Positions 10,302 through 23,480 are shown, numbered from the stretch's first letter. The stretch is 64,000 bases of DNA from Agapanthus africanus (GCA_030015575.1 CM057337.1:381261582-381325581); one strand, 5' to 3'. Translations and numbers: made by a program. The notes: a model not told the origin generated them from the letters alone.

Positions 10302-10429
10302 CAACGTAGCACGAATACTAAGTAGTACTTATCTGAAATAACGGAGGGCTACGCAGGTTTTAAAGAAAACCATTTGCGTAATGAACTTGATATCGTTGTA
10401 GAATCGAGTGAATTTTAAAAGGAGTATTT

Positions 10430-10695
10430 TTTAGGCTTTTACTAGTTTTGCTAAAGAGGTCACTCCCGGTGAAGGGATCTCGGCTCCTTCCTTATCGAAT
10501 AAGGTGCAGGATATTTCACAAATACCAATATGCAAAGAAAGAACTATAGAAGCAATCAAAAGACAATCCGAGTTTATAGCATCTGCAAGTTTGGCTAAAG
10601 AGGTCATTCCCGGTGAAGAGATCTCGGCTCTTTTCTTATCGAATAAGGTGCTGATTATTCTACAAGGAATACCGCTATGCAAAGCAAGAACTAGA
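10430..10695 (-). repeat. Duplicated leader block of B
   Basis: Two direct units matching the block at 3003-3260, each with GGTGAAG..GATCTCGGCTCC-type sequence and a GCAAAG end. Confidence 0.8.
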
Positions 10696-10975
10696 TCTAC
10701 CAGTTTTTAAAACAAGTTTCTATAACATCTTTAGGTTTCTTTTATTTCATTAATCTCATTAATAAAGTCTTATTTATTATGCTTCTCAAGCATCACATAT
10801 GAAACGAAAGAAGCAATATTAATTATATCTCATATATATAATATAGGCATTCATCTGAACATATCAAATGATCACATCACAGAATATCAGCAGCAGAAGA
10901 ATCATAAATGAAATATTGGATATACTAGGTATTCCGTATTTTATTTAAGACAGTAAAAACGCGGATTCCACGGTC

Positions 10976-10980
10976 GTGAT
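10976..10980. other. Left target-site duplication of C
   Basis: GTGAT, identical to 16800-16804. The B leader resumes after the right copy as GTGATGAATAGCC, the sequence found uninterrupted in F (near 50887) and D (near 63116). Confidence 0.95.
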
Positions 10981-11694
10981 TGTCACGCCCCGAAATTGGC
11001 ACGTGATGGCCTTAATACTACGCAACGCCTACAGACGTAACGCGGTAAAAGAAAGCCAAAACCCAGAAATCTAAACCATCAAAATAGTAAGAAAGTGATA
11101 ATAGTATTTTCAAAACCTTTGTAATCACAACCCAAATTCTTTAAAGTCACACTTTTATTCCTTAAAATTTTGGCAGCACCTCCTATGTAAAACAAGCCTC
11201 CAAAATGTGTACAACATGAATATAAAGTAAAGCTGCCTAAACGGGAGCAAAATCCACGCCCAACGGTGAAAAACAATCACCACAACAGATATACGACGTC
11301 GTAGCGAAGAAAGAGACGATATAAATAAAACTGCATAAAAACCTCAAAGTCATAAAATAATATACAATATCGTCCTCATACCAAGTCACTAAGTCGTACA
11401 TAATACTGGTAGATGGAGAGTATTTGGATACAACGAATATACAACACAACATCGGATAACCACAAAACCCACCTGGGCAAAACTGCACACTGTCAGGCGA
11501 AGTGGTATCCACAGCCAAAAGATGATACGATGGATGAAAATAACCTACCTCCGACTATCCTGAAGAACACCTACAAATACTGTGGCACAACGGGGTGAGT
11601 TGCCAACTCGTGAATAGTAAATAACATATGCAGGTAATCGCGAGTATGCACGTACAACGCGAATCTAACATAAGCATTTAATATTAATGAATGG

Positions 11695-11900
11695 TCATAT
11701 GTAGTACAATAATCATGAAAAGTACACTAGCAGGTACAATTAATACATGAAGCAATAATATGACGTTATGTAGATAACAGACATGTAAGGTACTCTTTCA
11801 GGTACTACAAGTACATGAAGAAATGATATGAATAAAAGTATGTAAATGCAACAGTCATGGAAGGTACTCTAACAGGTACACTAATGCATGAAGCAGTGTA
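11695..11900. repeat. Imperfect tandem repeat in LTR of C
   Basis: Three imperfect copies of a unit with AAGGTACTCTAACAGGTAC followed by ACATGAAGCA-like sequence; unit length is uneven. Confidence 0.55.
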
Positions 11901-12049
11901 TAAACAGTAAATCAAGAGTATGGAATGAAACATGTCATTTCCACGGAATCCTGACATCGTGCTAGGATCAAAATCCATCAAGACAATCCAAACCCTAATT
12001 CCTCAAATCGGCTCCCAAATTGGCTCTCATATCATATAAGTCTCACAAA

Positions 12050-12345
12050 TCCTGAATATACACTATCCAGTAGATCTCACGTATCCAATATGTACAATAA
12101 CAAGTATATCTCACATATCTCGAATGTACAACATCAAGTAGATCTCACATATCCCGTATGTACAATATCAAGTATATCTCACATATCTCTAATGTACAAC
12201 ATCAAGTAGATCTCATATATCCTATATGAACAATATCAAGTATATCTCATATATCTCGAATGTACAACATCAAGTAGATCTCACCGTATGTACAATATCA
12301 AGTATATCTCACATATCTCTTGCAATCAATATCAAATAAGTTCTT
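12050..12345. repeat. Minisatellite of about 68 bp in LTR of C
   Basis: About four copies of a 68-bp unit made of two similar 34-bp halves, CAAGTAGATCTCACATATC and CAAGTATATCTCACATATC, each followed by TGTACAA(C/T)AT. Confidence 0.85.
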
Positions 12346-14826
12346 AAATGTCCTAAATCCAATGTCAATGAGTCATTTACATTCTAGGTATATTTGCATG
12401 AATAAATATGATTATGTATATAATTAATGTCAATACACATATATTAGCGTCCTATTCCACTAATATTGGTGTAAGGGCATATATAACAGCGACTCAATCC
12501 CCTGTTATATATACAAGGGAATAAAAAGAATATCATGAAACCAATGTGTCAAGCATCGAAACAGAAATGCTGATCTATCAGGTGCTGTCTCCATGACTGG
12601 CCCCCTGATAGGTACGTATCACACGCTATCCGAAAAGCATGAGTGCCTAGCTCTGAGCCCCGTCTTTCCACGTATCCATACGTACAAGACTCCCAACGGT
12701 ATCCCCACGATTACCGCCGAGTCATTGGTAATGTCACCGGTAATTATGGTTCCCCCACTAACTCATCTCCTCACTGAGATTCTTGCCTCGGGGTACCTCC
12801 GGGCCCCACCATGTACCCGCACACGGATCCCTCCTTTCCTCGCCTAGGGTATACATGTATATATTTATGAACCGATAAATCTCATGGTGGCTGCTGAAAT
12901 ATCTTATCAAGGGAAACCGGGTTTTTCAAATAATGCATAATTTCATGAACTCCCACGGTTCCCAAATCAAGAAAACATCATGAAAAATCCATATCTCAAT
13001 GCGAAAATACATGAATAAAGTATACGCAACATAAAACAGTAATGTAAGCGTATAAAGGAAAAGCCGCTAATTAACTGCAACCAGTCATTATAAATAGCGG
13101 TTCCTAATATCTCCAATTCTTAATAATACATCAATAAGGGTAAATACGTAGCTATAACCAGATATATGTGAACACATGAAGGTATAGCAGAAAATATAGG
13201 TATCTACCTATTAGTAATGATGTGATATACCTCCCAGGTATAAATGAAGTATGAAATGCAAAGCACACCTGTAGCTATGTACTTAGGTGTGTATATACCT
13301 ATCGCTAATGGTACGATACCCTATAGGTTTACAGGTAACTAGCATGTCCAAGCATATGTGTAAGCATTTAGGTATACAGGTATGCTATATGTCATATGCT
13401 ATAAGAAATATGAATCAATGTCACAATGTCCCTAACCAGACAATATCATTCATATATGTGGGTTGTGCGTGACATGGCAATTATTGACGGTGTGTGTAGC
13501 ATACAATCAGTGATCGTGCAACATGAATCGTCAATAATATGTGCAGTGTCCTAAAGATACTAGTCCAAGCACAACAATAACTAAGCAGTATGGTGAATGC
13601 GCAATTCTAAACATGACATAGAATATGTGACATAATTAACATCTCTAGCCCAGACGCATTACGCCATGCGGGCGATTCCCGTGTAGATGTTAAATCTACT
13701 CACCAACACTCCTGGCTAAGTGTAGCCAACCACCTGTTTTCCCTTTGCAGCAGTATACGTAGTCCCCACCTGCGAACCTACAATATTAAGACAATAAAAT
13801 AAGTGTATATTAATAATAACACTAAAACACGTACACACTACATTTAACCGACACAACAACACAAAACATACTATCAAGTGTTCGTATTATGGCTAACGTG
13901 CGTAGCGACACGATGAAAACAACTTAAGAGCAAAACCACCCAAAGTGCACGATCCGTGTCGAATAACGTATCGCGCGAACACAAAACACTACAACCTACC
14001 TAAGTAATCCCAGATTTCGTATACAGAGAAAACTCAACAACTAAACAAGACCAAACACACCCAAACCAAAGCATAGAGCTACCCTCAAAAACCCACATAC
14101 CCACTCACCCTAGGGGCCGAGGTCTCCGGATTTCCCTGTAGTGTCGCCGGCCGTGGTCCGAGTAGGTGGGGTCGGGTCTCAGGTGGGGTCCTATGGTCAT
14201 AGGTACTACAAAACTACATTGTTTGGTTTTCTGGAAAAATCTCGGGGTCGCAGCAGGTCACATATGTCACATATCGACACTAAAAATACGATATTACACA
14301 ACAAACTAAACATTAAACACTTATAACAAAGACTAACTAGCTACATACCACAAAACTATAAAAAGAACAGATAAGGATTATTACCTAACAAAGAGAACTC
14401 AAAGATCCAAGCTTTTCCTAGCTCCAAAGCATCCAAGAGGTGAAAGATAAGAATTTGATGAAGTTTGTGAAGATTTGTGGATTTGTGAAGGATTTTGTGA
14501 TGAAAAAGAGTGAGAGAAATTGCCAACGGCAGAAAAGAGAGGGAGGGCTCGGCCAAGTGAAAGAGTGGTTGAGGAAATGAGTAGAGTTTCCTAGAAATTC
14601 CTTGTATTTAATGCACATAAATGCATTCACACACACACTTGCACACATGCATGCACCTTGACTTTCTTCTTAGTCCACACAATGAATCTAGATATTATTT
14701 GGGTTTGGTTTGCTCAAGAATAATTAAAGAAAAGATACAAAGAGAAGTTTCCCCAAAATGTGAATACCGCATTAAAATAATATTAAAATTGGAAAAAATT
14801 CACATAACGATTTCTAAAACGTTACA

Positions 14827-14840
14827 ATCTCCCCCCTTAT
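14827..14840 (-). other. Polypurine tract of C
   Basis: Reverse complement ATAAGGGGGGAGAT next to TGTAACG of the 3' LTR, typical of chromovirus elements. Confidence 0.88.
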
Positions 14841-16552
14841 AAAAATTCGTCCCAGAATTTAAAATTCTCACTAAGCGTACCTTTGAAGAGAAGATTACAA
14901 AGTCTCATATCTCACTCGCAGCCTCCCAAGTGATCACCTCACTAAACGGCTACGTCCAAGAAAACCCTCCACAGATAGCAAGACCCTTGACCGAAGTTTC
15001 TCCACCTGCCGAGCCATTTACACCAATGGCTGCCGGTGAATGAAAAGATAGCGCCAAAGCTAAATGGTCTGGTGCTGAATCATGTGAGAAACTCATGAAG
15101 GTAATTGCAAAGTATCAACACAAGGAAAACAGGGTGAATAGTTAAAAATCTGGGCGGAAGTGCCAAGTTAAAGGCAACGAAACTAACTCGCTTGAGGATC
15201 TCAAAAGGACCTATGATCTTGGGATAAGCTTCACCAAAACTCAACATGTCATTCATCAGAAAGTCCGTAGGAATACATGATCTCCCACTGCGAACTCAAG
15301 TCTGCGACCATCAAGGTCGGTATAATACCTCTGTCCGCATAGGACTGTCATCATCCTGACCTGAACCAACTAGATCATCTCCGAAGTCTTTAGACAAGCT
15401 GGGGTCCAAAATCCTACTACGCAGAGTCAGAAAAACAGATTGGTGATCGACACGACCTAACAACCCAACCTAAAGGTTACCAATTGGAGTATCTCCTGAG
15501 AACAGCTATCGAAGGAGAACCCTAACAATGGCGAGTGACGATCCCTAACTGCCGACAAAAATTAGTACGTAAGCACAAGCATAACCTCTAGAGTCGGTAT
15601 AGCCCGCTCTCACAAAACCATAATCTTGCGGATGAAATGATGGAGCTAAAGCTCAACCAGTACCTAAGGCTTCCTGAAGCTCCTACCCAAGACGGCAAGC
15701 AAACATGGTGCCTTCATTGGATACGACCCATGAAGGAACTCTGTGCAACGCACAAACTTAACAAAGAACAACTAAGCAAACTGAGCATAACCGGACAACA
15801 AACCCCCGAATGAAGTCACACCTTTAGTAAACCTGGGTAGACACCATAATGAAGTTCGTAGAGATCTGCTCCCATTCCCACTTCGGAACGGTTAAAGGTT
15901 GCAACTCTCCAGCCGGTTTCAGATGCTCAACCAACACACAAAGAAAGAACTGGTGCAGTTGTCAACCGAATCTCCAACTGCCTAAAACTCTGCACGCATG
16001 TCTCAATCCAAAGAAAAGAACCTCCTTTCCGGTCATTCTTGTCAACGGTGCAACAATACGCTAGTAATCCTGCACGAAACGGCGGTAAAAACTGCTAAGC
16101 CCAAAATTAACGGACCTCCGTCCGTACACAAGTCTGGTCCAAAGCTGTATGGCCTCGATCTCCCTCGAAACCATACGACACCGTCTCCCATAACTACAAG
16201 ACCGAGAAGTTAACACAAGCAAGCCTGAAGGAACACTCCGAGAATATAGCAAACTGTTGGGGCTCTCCCGATGTCTGCAAAACAAATCCTCACGTGTTAC
16301 TCCTGTTCCTCAAGACACATTGAATAGACCAGAATGTCATCAATGACACAACAATAACTGGTCGAGGAACGGCCTGAAGAAATCTGGTTCATCATATCTA
16401 CGAATGCTGCTAGGGCATTGGTGAGTCCAATGACACCACCAAAACACACAAAGCCCGTAGCACGCACAAGGCAGTCTTCGGAATGTCATCACTCCGAACC
16501 CGCAACAATGATGACCCGATCCCGAACAAACATTAGAAAATGTCTCACACTC
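14841..16552 (-). pseudogene. Ty3/gypsy pol remnant of C (RT-RH-INT)
   Basis: Read on the minus strand, in several frames: RT palm pieces (VIGLTNALAAF, DILVYS near 16330-16440), the RT/RNase H connection (LSSFYRRFVQDY near 16061-16110), and the integrase C-terminal module (GPFEIL, LALPP near 15130-15230). A tryptophan-rich, chromodomain-like end follows near 14900. The order and motifs are those of chromovirus pol. Many stops, shifts and deletions: a fossil. Confidence 0.8.
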
Positions 16553-16799
16553 TTTGTATTTAATGCACATAAATGCATTCACACACACACATGCACACAT
16601 GCATGCACCTTGACTTTCTTTTCTTTTCTTTTACTCTTAAATCCTAATCCACACAATGAATCTAGATATTATTTGGGTTTGGTTTGCTCAAGAATAATTG
16701 AAGAAAAGATACAAAGAGAAGTTTTCCCAAAATGTGAATACCGCATTAAAATAATATTAAAATTGGGAAAATTCACAAAAAGATTTCTAAAACGTTACA
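16553..16799 (-). repeat. 5' LTR remnant of C
   Basis: Matches 14599-14826, with a small TTTTC-rich insertion. It shares the ATGCACATAAATGCATTC palindrome region and the AAAACGTTACA end. Only the outer end of the LTR survives. Confidence 0.88.
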
Positions 16800-16804
16800 G
16801 TGAT
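16800..16804. other. Right target-site duplication of C
   Basis: GTGAT, identical to 10976-10980. Confidence 0.95.
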
Positions 16805-18177
16805 GAATAGCCAAACCCATATCTCTAGACCCCTAGGAGAGCGGCAAGCAACCTACAAATTCTAGAGTTAGGAGACCCGGTCTCGACTCCTTGAGATGGT
16901 CCCCTACTGGACCCTAGAACCTGGTTACTTTTGCTCCCCGCCTTGGGTCTATCCTAATGCGGAAAAGTAAATAATATACATCAATGGTGACATCATCTTT
17001 AACCCGGAAGTGCCCCAATAAAAGAATATTACATACAGGCTCTTACATAAATGAAAATGAAAAACTCCCATCTCACATTAAAAAAACCCGGCTATTCAGA
17101 ACACGACGATCCAATATAACATATTACAGCAACACATAACATCACATGCCATCAACGTAAATTAATATGCGTATCCCAATGGTCGTTGACATGTAGCACC
17201 GAAACCAGCGATACACCCCATATTACACTTACGGTCCCAGAAAAGAAACTGAAAAACTACAACGGTTGGAATCCGCAACTCCTTCAGAAATCATAAACCC
17301 AACATATCACATACATTGGATTTCATGCCTAACCAAATGAATTCCTTAGATATTATATGCTTAACAATTATAAACCCCGCATTTTAGACTTCATATTGAA
17401 AACAATTTCCAATAACCTGTCGGGTAATTCAGGAAGATTCTCGATAACCTGATCGAATGCTCGACGGAAACTTTAATAGACGGCCGCACGCCCCCCCGAT
17501 GTCGTCGACGAAGTGCACTAAGGTGGAACACCACATCCGCGAGCACCCGAACGGATGCTTTTGGCGACAGGGTTCTCCTACAGTCACTTGGTCGGGGCTT
17601 TGCGGCATGGCTATCTATTAAGGTTACCCAGCGAGTATCTGCGTACACTACATAATTGCGACGGATTTTTGATCCACATCAAAATTTCGTGGCAACCGAT
17701 CAAATAAGACTAAACTGCTAGATTTATAAAATTCAAACTACTCATCTCATAAATATTTGTGGATTCAAAAAAATTGTATCACAATCACAGAAAGCCAGGC
17801 GGCGTTAAATATTTCGATCGAATTAACGAATTCCGAAATTTCCCAAAAAGCTCAACACTTGAGCACTGTTAAGGTTAACCAGAGACATATTACAGTACCT
17901 ATAGACCTACAGCTGAAGGGCCCGAGCCAAGCCACTTAAGTGGCGCCGCGGATCCGCCGCCAAAACCATGTTTTAGCCGCTGATCCGCGGTCACTTAGAC
18001 GAGTTAGGGTTTCATTCTTCAGCTGTATCCATAGAATTACCTGCATGATTTTCTGAATATTTTTAACATGAAAAAATTCAACTTTTTGAAAAATTTCTAG
18101 AAAGTGGGAAAATTAGGGTTTTCGCAGTACGGTCGGACTTTTAATTTCGCCTGCGCAACGCCTAATGCTCTAGCTTG
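16805..18177 (-). other. Leader of B, primer-site-proximal part
   Basis: Non-coding, about 1.4 kb, homologous to 899-2620 of A but shorter. Contains hairpin 1 (17946-17990). I do not find the TATAAATA box seen in A, E and F. Confidence 0.8.
17946..17990 (-). other. Leader hairpin 1 of B
   Basis: Arms 17946-17966 and 17970-17990, 18 of 21 pair, loop CAT (ATG on the element strand). An outer stem TAAGTG/CACTTA also pairs. Bases differ from A (GGATC/GATCC instead of GGAACC/GGTTCC; AAAAC/GTTTT at the tip), but pairing is kept. Confidence 0.8.
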
Positions 18178-18189
18178 GCTCTGATACCA
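18178..18189 (-). other. Primer binding site of B
   Basis: GCTCTGATACCA, reverse complement of TGGTATCAGAGC, one base before the LTR start at 18191. Confidence 0.95.
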
Positions 18190-18190
18190 C

Positions 18191-20426
18191 TGTAGGGTTC
18201 CTTAGAACCCACACGGTGTTTACTAGGGCATCGAACATGCTATTTCAAAAAAATTTAGAGGGCTAAAGAACCCGAACAAGAGAATTAGGGTTAAACATGA
18301 TATGTAAAAAACTTTTACAAACTGAGTGAATGCGAAATACAACCTTTGTAGACCGGTCCTTCACGTCAAATTCTCCGTGCAGTAGTCCCTTCGCTGCGTT
18401 CATCGAACTCCCGGACTCAAGTGAGGGTTCACATGAAGAAATGAACGGACTTGCTCGATGCCTTCGAAGCCGAAAATGATCTACGCCGAGGAGACTCGAG
18501 CTCATGATACCTCTTCATTAATGTATGAAATTAGTGAAGAAAACACCCTAAACTAATTGGAAAATAGTAGAGGATGATGAAGTAAGAGCTGTGCTCACTT
18601 TAGTTTTATTTTTCAAACAAGGTTTCATCACTTTTGAAAAAACTAGCAAGCTTTTTCACTTGAGGAAGAAGAAGAAGTGATGAAGAAAATGAATGAGAGA
18701 GTGAGGTTAGAATTGCAACCATGGTGATTTAGTGTCATGCCTAACTCATGTAGAGAATAAACCATAGTCTATGGTTAAGGGTTCGGTTAACAAATATCTT
18801 AAGCAATGACAAAAGAGTGGACTTGGTCAATGTTTTCTACAGGATTCTCCAAGCTTCAACCATGACTCAATCCAAATCTTTTATGAATTGCTTAATGATA
18901 AATAAAACCCAAACATAAAGCATAGCATGGTATCAGTCTCATACATACATTTTTCAAGTGTAACCTAGCATGACATAACAATATATATCACATATATATT
19001 TTGTGTACAAATAGAAAACAATACATTTAACATATATTACATATATAACAATGTATCAAATGTGAGAAAAAGAAATACTTAATGTGAGCTAATATTAGTT
19101 AATGTAATTTAATATATCAAACATATAATTCTACATTAAATTATTAAATCAACATTTGATTTAATAATCCGGCTACACTACATAAAATCAACTAATATCA
19201 AATGCAACAACTTATCGAATCAACTCTTGATCCGATAACCCGGCTATATCACATATACCCGACCAATGCCACAAGTCGCGAGAATATAATGTGGTATCAT
19301 ATACACGCATTAGTCTCGTTCCCCCACATATGACATATGTGCTCCTACTCCATTTCGCATGAACCAGGAAATCTCTCTGTAGGACTTTAAAGACTCGTCA
19401 ATACGCTGGCAGTAGGTGATGATCATATCAAACACCCAGAAGCCGCAAGCGGTATTCTAAACGTAACAGGCATACGAGTATTGATCGATCAGAAGAGCAA
19501 CAAGCAAGCCTGCTAGTACTCCTACGAATCCAATCAGTAACACTACCGTACAGTCCGATCTCTTCGTCTGATATGTCGCATATCAACAGCCTAGGGGTGG
19601 TATAACGTTAGACCTCAATATCCTGATAAGTCATGCCGATGCAAGGTCTATAACGGTTCGACAAACTACTGGTAACAATTACTAGTAGATCTCAGCAACC
19701 CTGGCCAGGGATTTCCTGTTATGGCCAATCAAGCATAGTGCAACACCAACTCCTAATACCGGGAGAGACGAAACACCTCCTATCGCTCATTGCCTCCATG
19801 TGACTCGGGATTGTACCCAAAAACCACTTTTTTGCACGATCTCTTGACCGTGGTATGGTGGAAATCAAAGCAAATTGGGAATCATACAAGACTTTAGGAC
19901 GATATCGGGTCCACAGACTAACCTGTATCAATGTCACCAGAGAACTGCTATCCGACGATAGGTATAATGCCATCTACGAGTTCTCGGTGAGTCCGTCCAG
20001 TGTACCCAGTCTCCACTGAGCACCCGTGTACTTTCTCTGATATGAAACACCAATGGATATGGGATCATCCATCGCCCATCACATGGGTCGAGAAGCATAT
20101 AGGCTAGTCTAGTATGGAGTATCGATGCCCTGTCTCGGTACTCCCACGACTAGGAACAATTATAGGGTGTACTTGTAAACTACCCTTGGCCCCACTAGTA
20201 TGATCTCCATCATAATCCTGGTAGTCAAGTACATATCCTAAGGGCTTTGTCAACATGTGAGAGCAAGACAGCATTACGTATACAACTCAACATGTTAAGA
20301 AGAAGAGCAACAAGATAGCATATTATCATATCGAGCAAGAAAGTCCTCCCAATATATGTCCAAGCATCCACTACAATATACATCACATGTATAGTAATGG
20401 CCTATAGGGCATACATATAACTAACA
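18191..20426 (-). repeat. 5' LTR of B
   Basis: 2236 bp, TGTAGGGTTCC to AACTAACA on the plus strand. Same LTR family as A and F with clearly more differences. Flank after 20426 (GCATT) is the expected right target duplication; its partner is outside the window. Confidence 0.93.
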
Positions 20427-20902
20427 GCATTCCACACTATCATACATATGCCATCATGACTGCATACTTAGGATTTGTCACTTTTCGTGCATGCTTGAGA
20501 TTACTCGTATGATGTTATTTACTGCTCATGAGCTGGCAACTCACCCCCGTTGTGCCGCAATGTCTTGCAGGGTCGATCCTCAGTGTACTCGTGGTAGGGC
20601 ACTCTACTTCATCTATTTTTGTGGATACCGCTACTTTTGGGCGGGAGATATTCTGTAGCTTGATTTTTGCGAGTATACATATGCTTCTACTTGTACTCTT
20701 ATCCTTGTATCTAGTATTCTCCATCTACCACATGTATGTATTGACTTAGAGAGGAGACTGGGGAGATTTGATATTTGTATTATATTTGACTCAGGGTGTT
20801 GCACTCGTGTGAGTCGACTTTTGTGCTATGTTGCGATGTTGTTTCTTTTCATATTTGCTTATTTCTTCGCCTATAGCGTCATATATATTTTTATGTGGTC
20901 TT
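20427..20902 (+). repeat. Tekay-like LTR G, left piece
   Basis: Shares AGCTGGCAACTCACCC and TTGTGCCGCAATG-like sequence (20529-20560) with the reverse complement of the C LTR (11570-11613). B cuts it on the left and solo LTR L on the right. The rest of this LTR resumes at about 33345. Confidence 0.75.
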
Positions 20903-21247
20903 TGTTAGGAATATGTATGCCCTAGAGGCTATTATTGTACATTGATGTATATTATAGTGGATGCTTGGACATTTATATAGAGAACTTTCTTTCTCGAACT
21001 AATTGTATGCTATCTATTTACTCTTTATCTTAACATGTTGACATGTATTTTTATACTGCCTTTTTCTTACATGTTGATAAAGCCCTTGGGATATGTACAT
21101 GACTACAAGGATTATGATGAGATCATATTAGTGGGGCCAGGGTGGTCCAAAAGTACATCCTTTAACAATTCCTAATCAAGGGGATATCAAGACAGGGCAT
21201 CGATATTCCATAGTAGACTAGTGTGTACGTTTCTTGTCCCTTAGAGG
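20903..21247 (+). repeat. Solo copia LTR L, left piece
   Basis: Begins TGTTAGGAATATGTATGCCC and follows the copia LTR consensus for 345 bp with many differences. Split by element E; continues at 31588. Confidence 0.88.
21243..21247. other. Left target-site duplication of E
   Basis: AGAGG, identical to 31583-31587. Confidence 0.95.
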
Positions 21248-23467
21248 TGTTAGTTATATGTATGCCCTAGAGGCCATTACTGTACATTGGATGTATATTG
21301 TAGTGGATGCTGGGACATATATAGGTAGGACTTTCTTGCTCGACATGATAGTACGCTATCTGGTTGCGCTTTATCTTAACGTGTATACTTTCTGTCTCTC
21401 TCTGTTACATGTTGATAAAGCCCTTAGGATGTGTACTCGACTTCTAGGACTGTGATGCAGATCATACTAGTGGGGCCTGGATAGTCCATGAGTACATCCT
21501 TCAATGATCCTAGTCGAGGGAATATCGAGACGGGGCATCGATATTCCAGAGTAGACTAGCGTATATCTTCTCGACCCATGCGATGGGCGATGGATGATCC
21601 CATATCCATTGGTGTTTGACATCAGAGATGGTATACGGGTGCTCAGTGGAGACTGGGTATACTGAACGGACTCACCGAGAACTCCCAGATGGTATTATAC
21701 CTCACGTCAGATGGCAGTTCTCTTGTGACACTGGTACAGCTTAGTCTGTTGACCCGAGATCGTCATAGAGTCTTGTGTGTCTCCCACTGTGCTTTGATTT
21801 CCACCCTACCATGGCTCTACTGAGTCGTGCAAACAGGTGGTTTTTGGGTACAGTCCCGATTCACATGGAGGCAATGAGCGATAGGAGGGGATTCGTCTCT
21901 CCCGATATTTGGGGTTGATGTTGCGCTATGCTCGACTGGCCATAATAGGAAATCACTGGCCAGGGTTGCAGTGACCTACTGGTAAGTGTTATCAGTGGTT
22001 TCACACATGTCATGGACTTCACGTCGGCATGACTTATCGAGCTACTGGGGTCTGACGTTTACCACCCCTAGGCGAGATATGCGACATATCAGACGAACAG
22101 ACCGGACAGTACGGTAAGTGTTACTGGTTGGATTCACAGGAGTGTGAGCGGGCTTGCTCGTCGATCTTCTGATTGCTCAATACCCGGGTGGCCGTTACGT
22201 TTAGCAGACCGCTTGCGGCTTGCGGGTGTTTGATATGATCATCACCTGCTGCCGGCGTATTGACGAGTCTTTAGAGCCCTACACAGAGGTTTCCTAGCTC
22301 TAGCGAAACGAAATAGGAGCGCATATGAGATATGTGCGGGACCGAGAATAATGCGTGTATGTGATACCGTATTCCATTCTTGCGATTAATGTATCGATTA
22401 GTTATATGCGATATAACCTAGTTATCGAATCAAGGATTGATTCGATAAGCCGATACATTGGATATTAGTCGGTTATATGCGATATGACCGGATCGTTAAA
22501 TCAAGTATTGATTTAATGATTTAATGTATAATTATATATTTGATATATTACTTTGCATTAATTAGTATTGGTTCACTTTAAATGGATTTTCTCACTTGAA
22601 TTGTCCAAGTTGTATATGTGATATACATTTGTGCATATGATTGTATCATGTTTGATGATACATGCTTACTTGGTTAAGTGTAAAAATTAAACCATGGTTA
22701 AACTAATGATTAGGGTTTTGTTTTTCCATTTACTTATTTATCTATTTATTTATCTTATTCATTTTGGAAAAGAGAAAGATGAATGGTGGCTTTATTTGTT
22801 TTTAGTTGAACATTCATGAAACTTTGACTAAGTCACCATTCATTTCTCATGCTTAACCCTAACCATATGAACTAACCATAGTACATTCTCTACACTTAAC
22901 CAAGGGTTAGTAAATGATAAGTATTGATTTATTTATCTAATTTATAACACTTATCATATCTTCTTCTTCTTCTTCATCTTCTTCTTCCATGATGAAAAGC
23001 TTGCTACATCAATGGCAAGTGATGAAAACAAGTGAAAAATCCATTTCTAAAGTGAACCCACTTCCTATTTCTTCATCCTCTACCTCTTGCCAAGTAGTAT
23101 AGGGCGTTTCCTTCACAAGTTTTCAAGGCTTGGTGAAGTTGGAGCTTGATCTTGTGATGCCTCGACGTAGATCATCTTCGGCATCGAAGCCGACGACCAA
23201 GCCCGCCCATTTCTTCGATGGAGCCGATGCTAGAGTCCGGGATCCGATTTGGACAGCGGACGGACATCGTCGCGGAGCTCAGGAAGTGGTGGACCGGATC
23301 TACAAAGGTTGTAGCTCCTTTCCTTTGGCATTTAATTCATTTACATGCTTGCATCGCCTCATTATCTAGTTATCGATCCGTATTAGGGTTTGTAGGCACT
23401 TGTAAAATTTGAATTAGCCATGTTTGATCACTTGTGAGACTTCATTAGTGTGCCTAGGAACCCTACA
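21248..23467 (+). repeat. 5' LTR of E
   Basis: 2220 bp, TGTTAG..CCCTACA. Palindromes at 22422-22448 and 22492-22520. Short frame MPRRRSSSAS begins near 23157. Confidence 0.95.
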
Positions 23468-23468
23468 G

Positions 23469-23480
23469 TGTTATCAGAGC
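23469..23480 (+). other. Primer binding site of E, one mismatch
   Basis: TGTTATCAGAGC instead of TGGTATCAGAGC. The third base would mispair with the tRNA. Confidence 0.9.

Larger units (their letters stand above)
10981..14826 (-). repeat. 3' LTR of C (about 3.8 kb)
   Basis: On the plus strand it runs TGTCACGCCCC to ACGTTACA, so on the element strand TGTAACG..GGGGCGTGACA. The last 230 bp match 16553-16799. It holds two minisatellite-like stretches (11695-11900, 12050-12345) and no convincing gene. A nested insertion within it cannot be excluded from the length alone. Confidence 0.82.
10981..16799 (-). mobile_element. Element C, Tekay-like Ty3/gypsy, internally deleted
   Basis: Minus-strand chromovirus-type retrotransposon between perfect GTGAT duplications. 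In plus coordinates: complete 3' LTR (10981-14826), polypurine tract, decayed pol remnant (to about 16552), then only the first 247 bp or so of the 5' LTR (16553-16799). Most of the 5' LTR, primer site, gag, protease and the start of RT are gone. The intact target duplication shows the loss came after insertion. Confidence 0.88.
9025..20426 (-). mobile_element. Copia element B (Angela-like), 5' half, split by C
   Basis: Minus-strand copia element. In plus coordinates: protease/pre-integrase remnant (9025-9665), leader (9666-10980 and 16800-18177), primer site, 5' LTR. Element C interrupts the leader and A interrupts pol; the rest of B must lie left of A, outside the window. The right flank at 20427 is Tekay-like LTR G. 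Leader hairpins are present but more diverged than in A, D or F, so B looks older. Confidence 0.9.

Noticed and set aside
11237-11598. Frames on both strands in the LTR of C
   Set aside because: They overlap each other inside an LTR and show no motif.
12593-12847. 84-codon frame rich in Pro and Thr
   Set aside because: Lies in the C LTR, with no homology I recognise.
10981-14826. Host gene or additional nested element within the long C LTR
   Set aside because: No second pair of LTR ends, no target duplication and no coding domain found; length alone is not evidence.
16418-16810. 130-codon plus-strand frame
   Set aside because: Antisense shadow of the RT remnant fused to LTR sequence with CA repeats.
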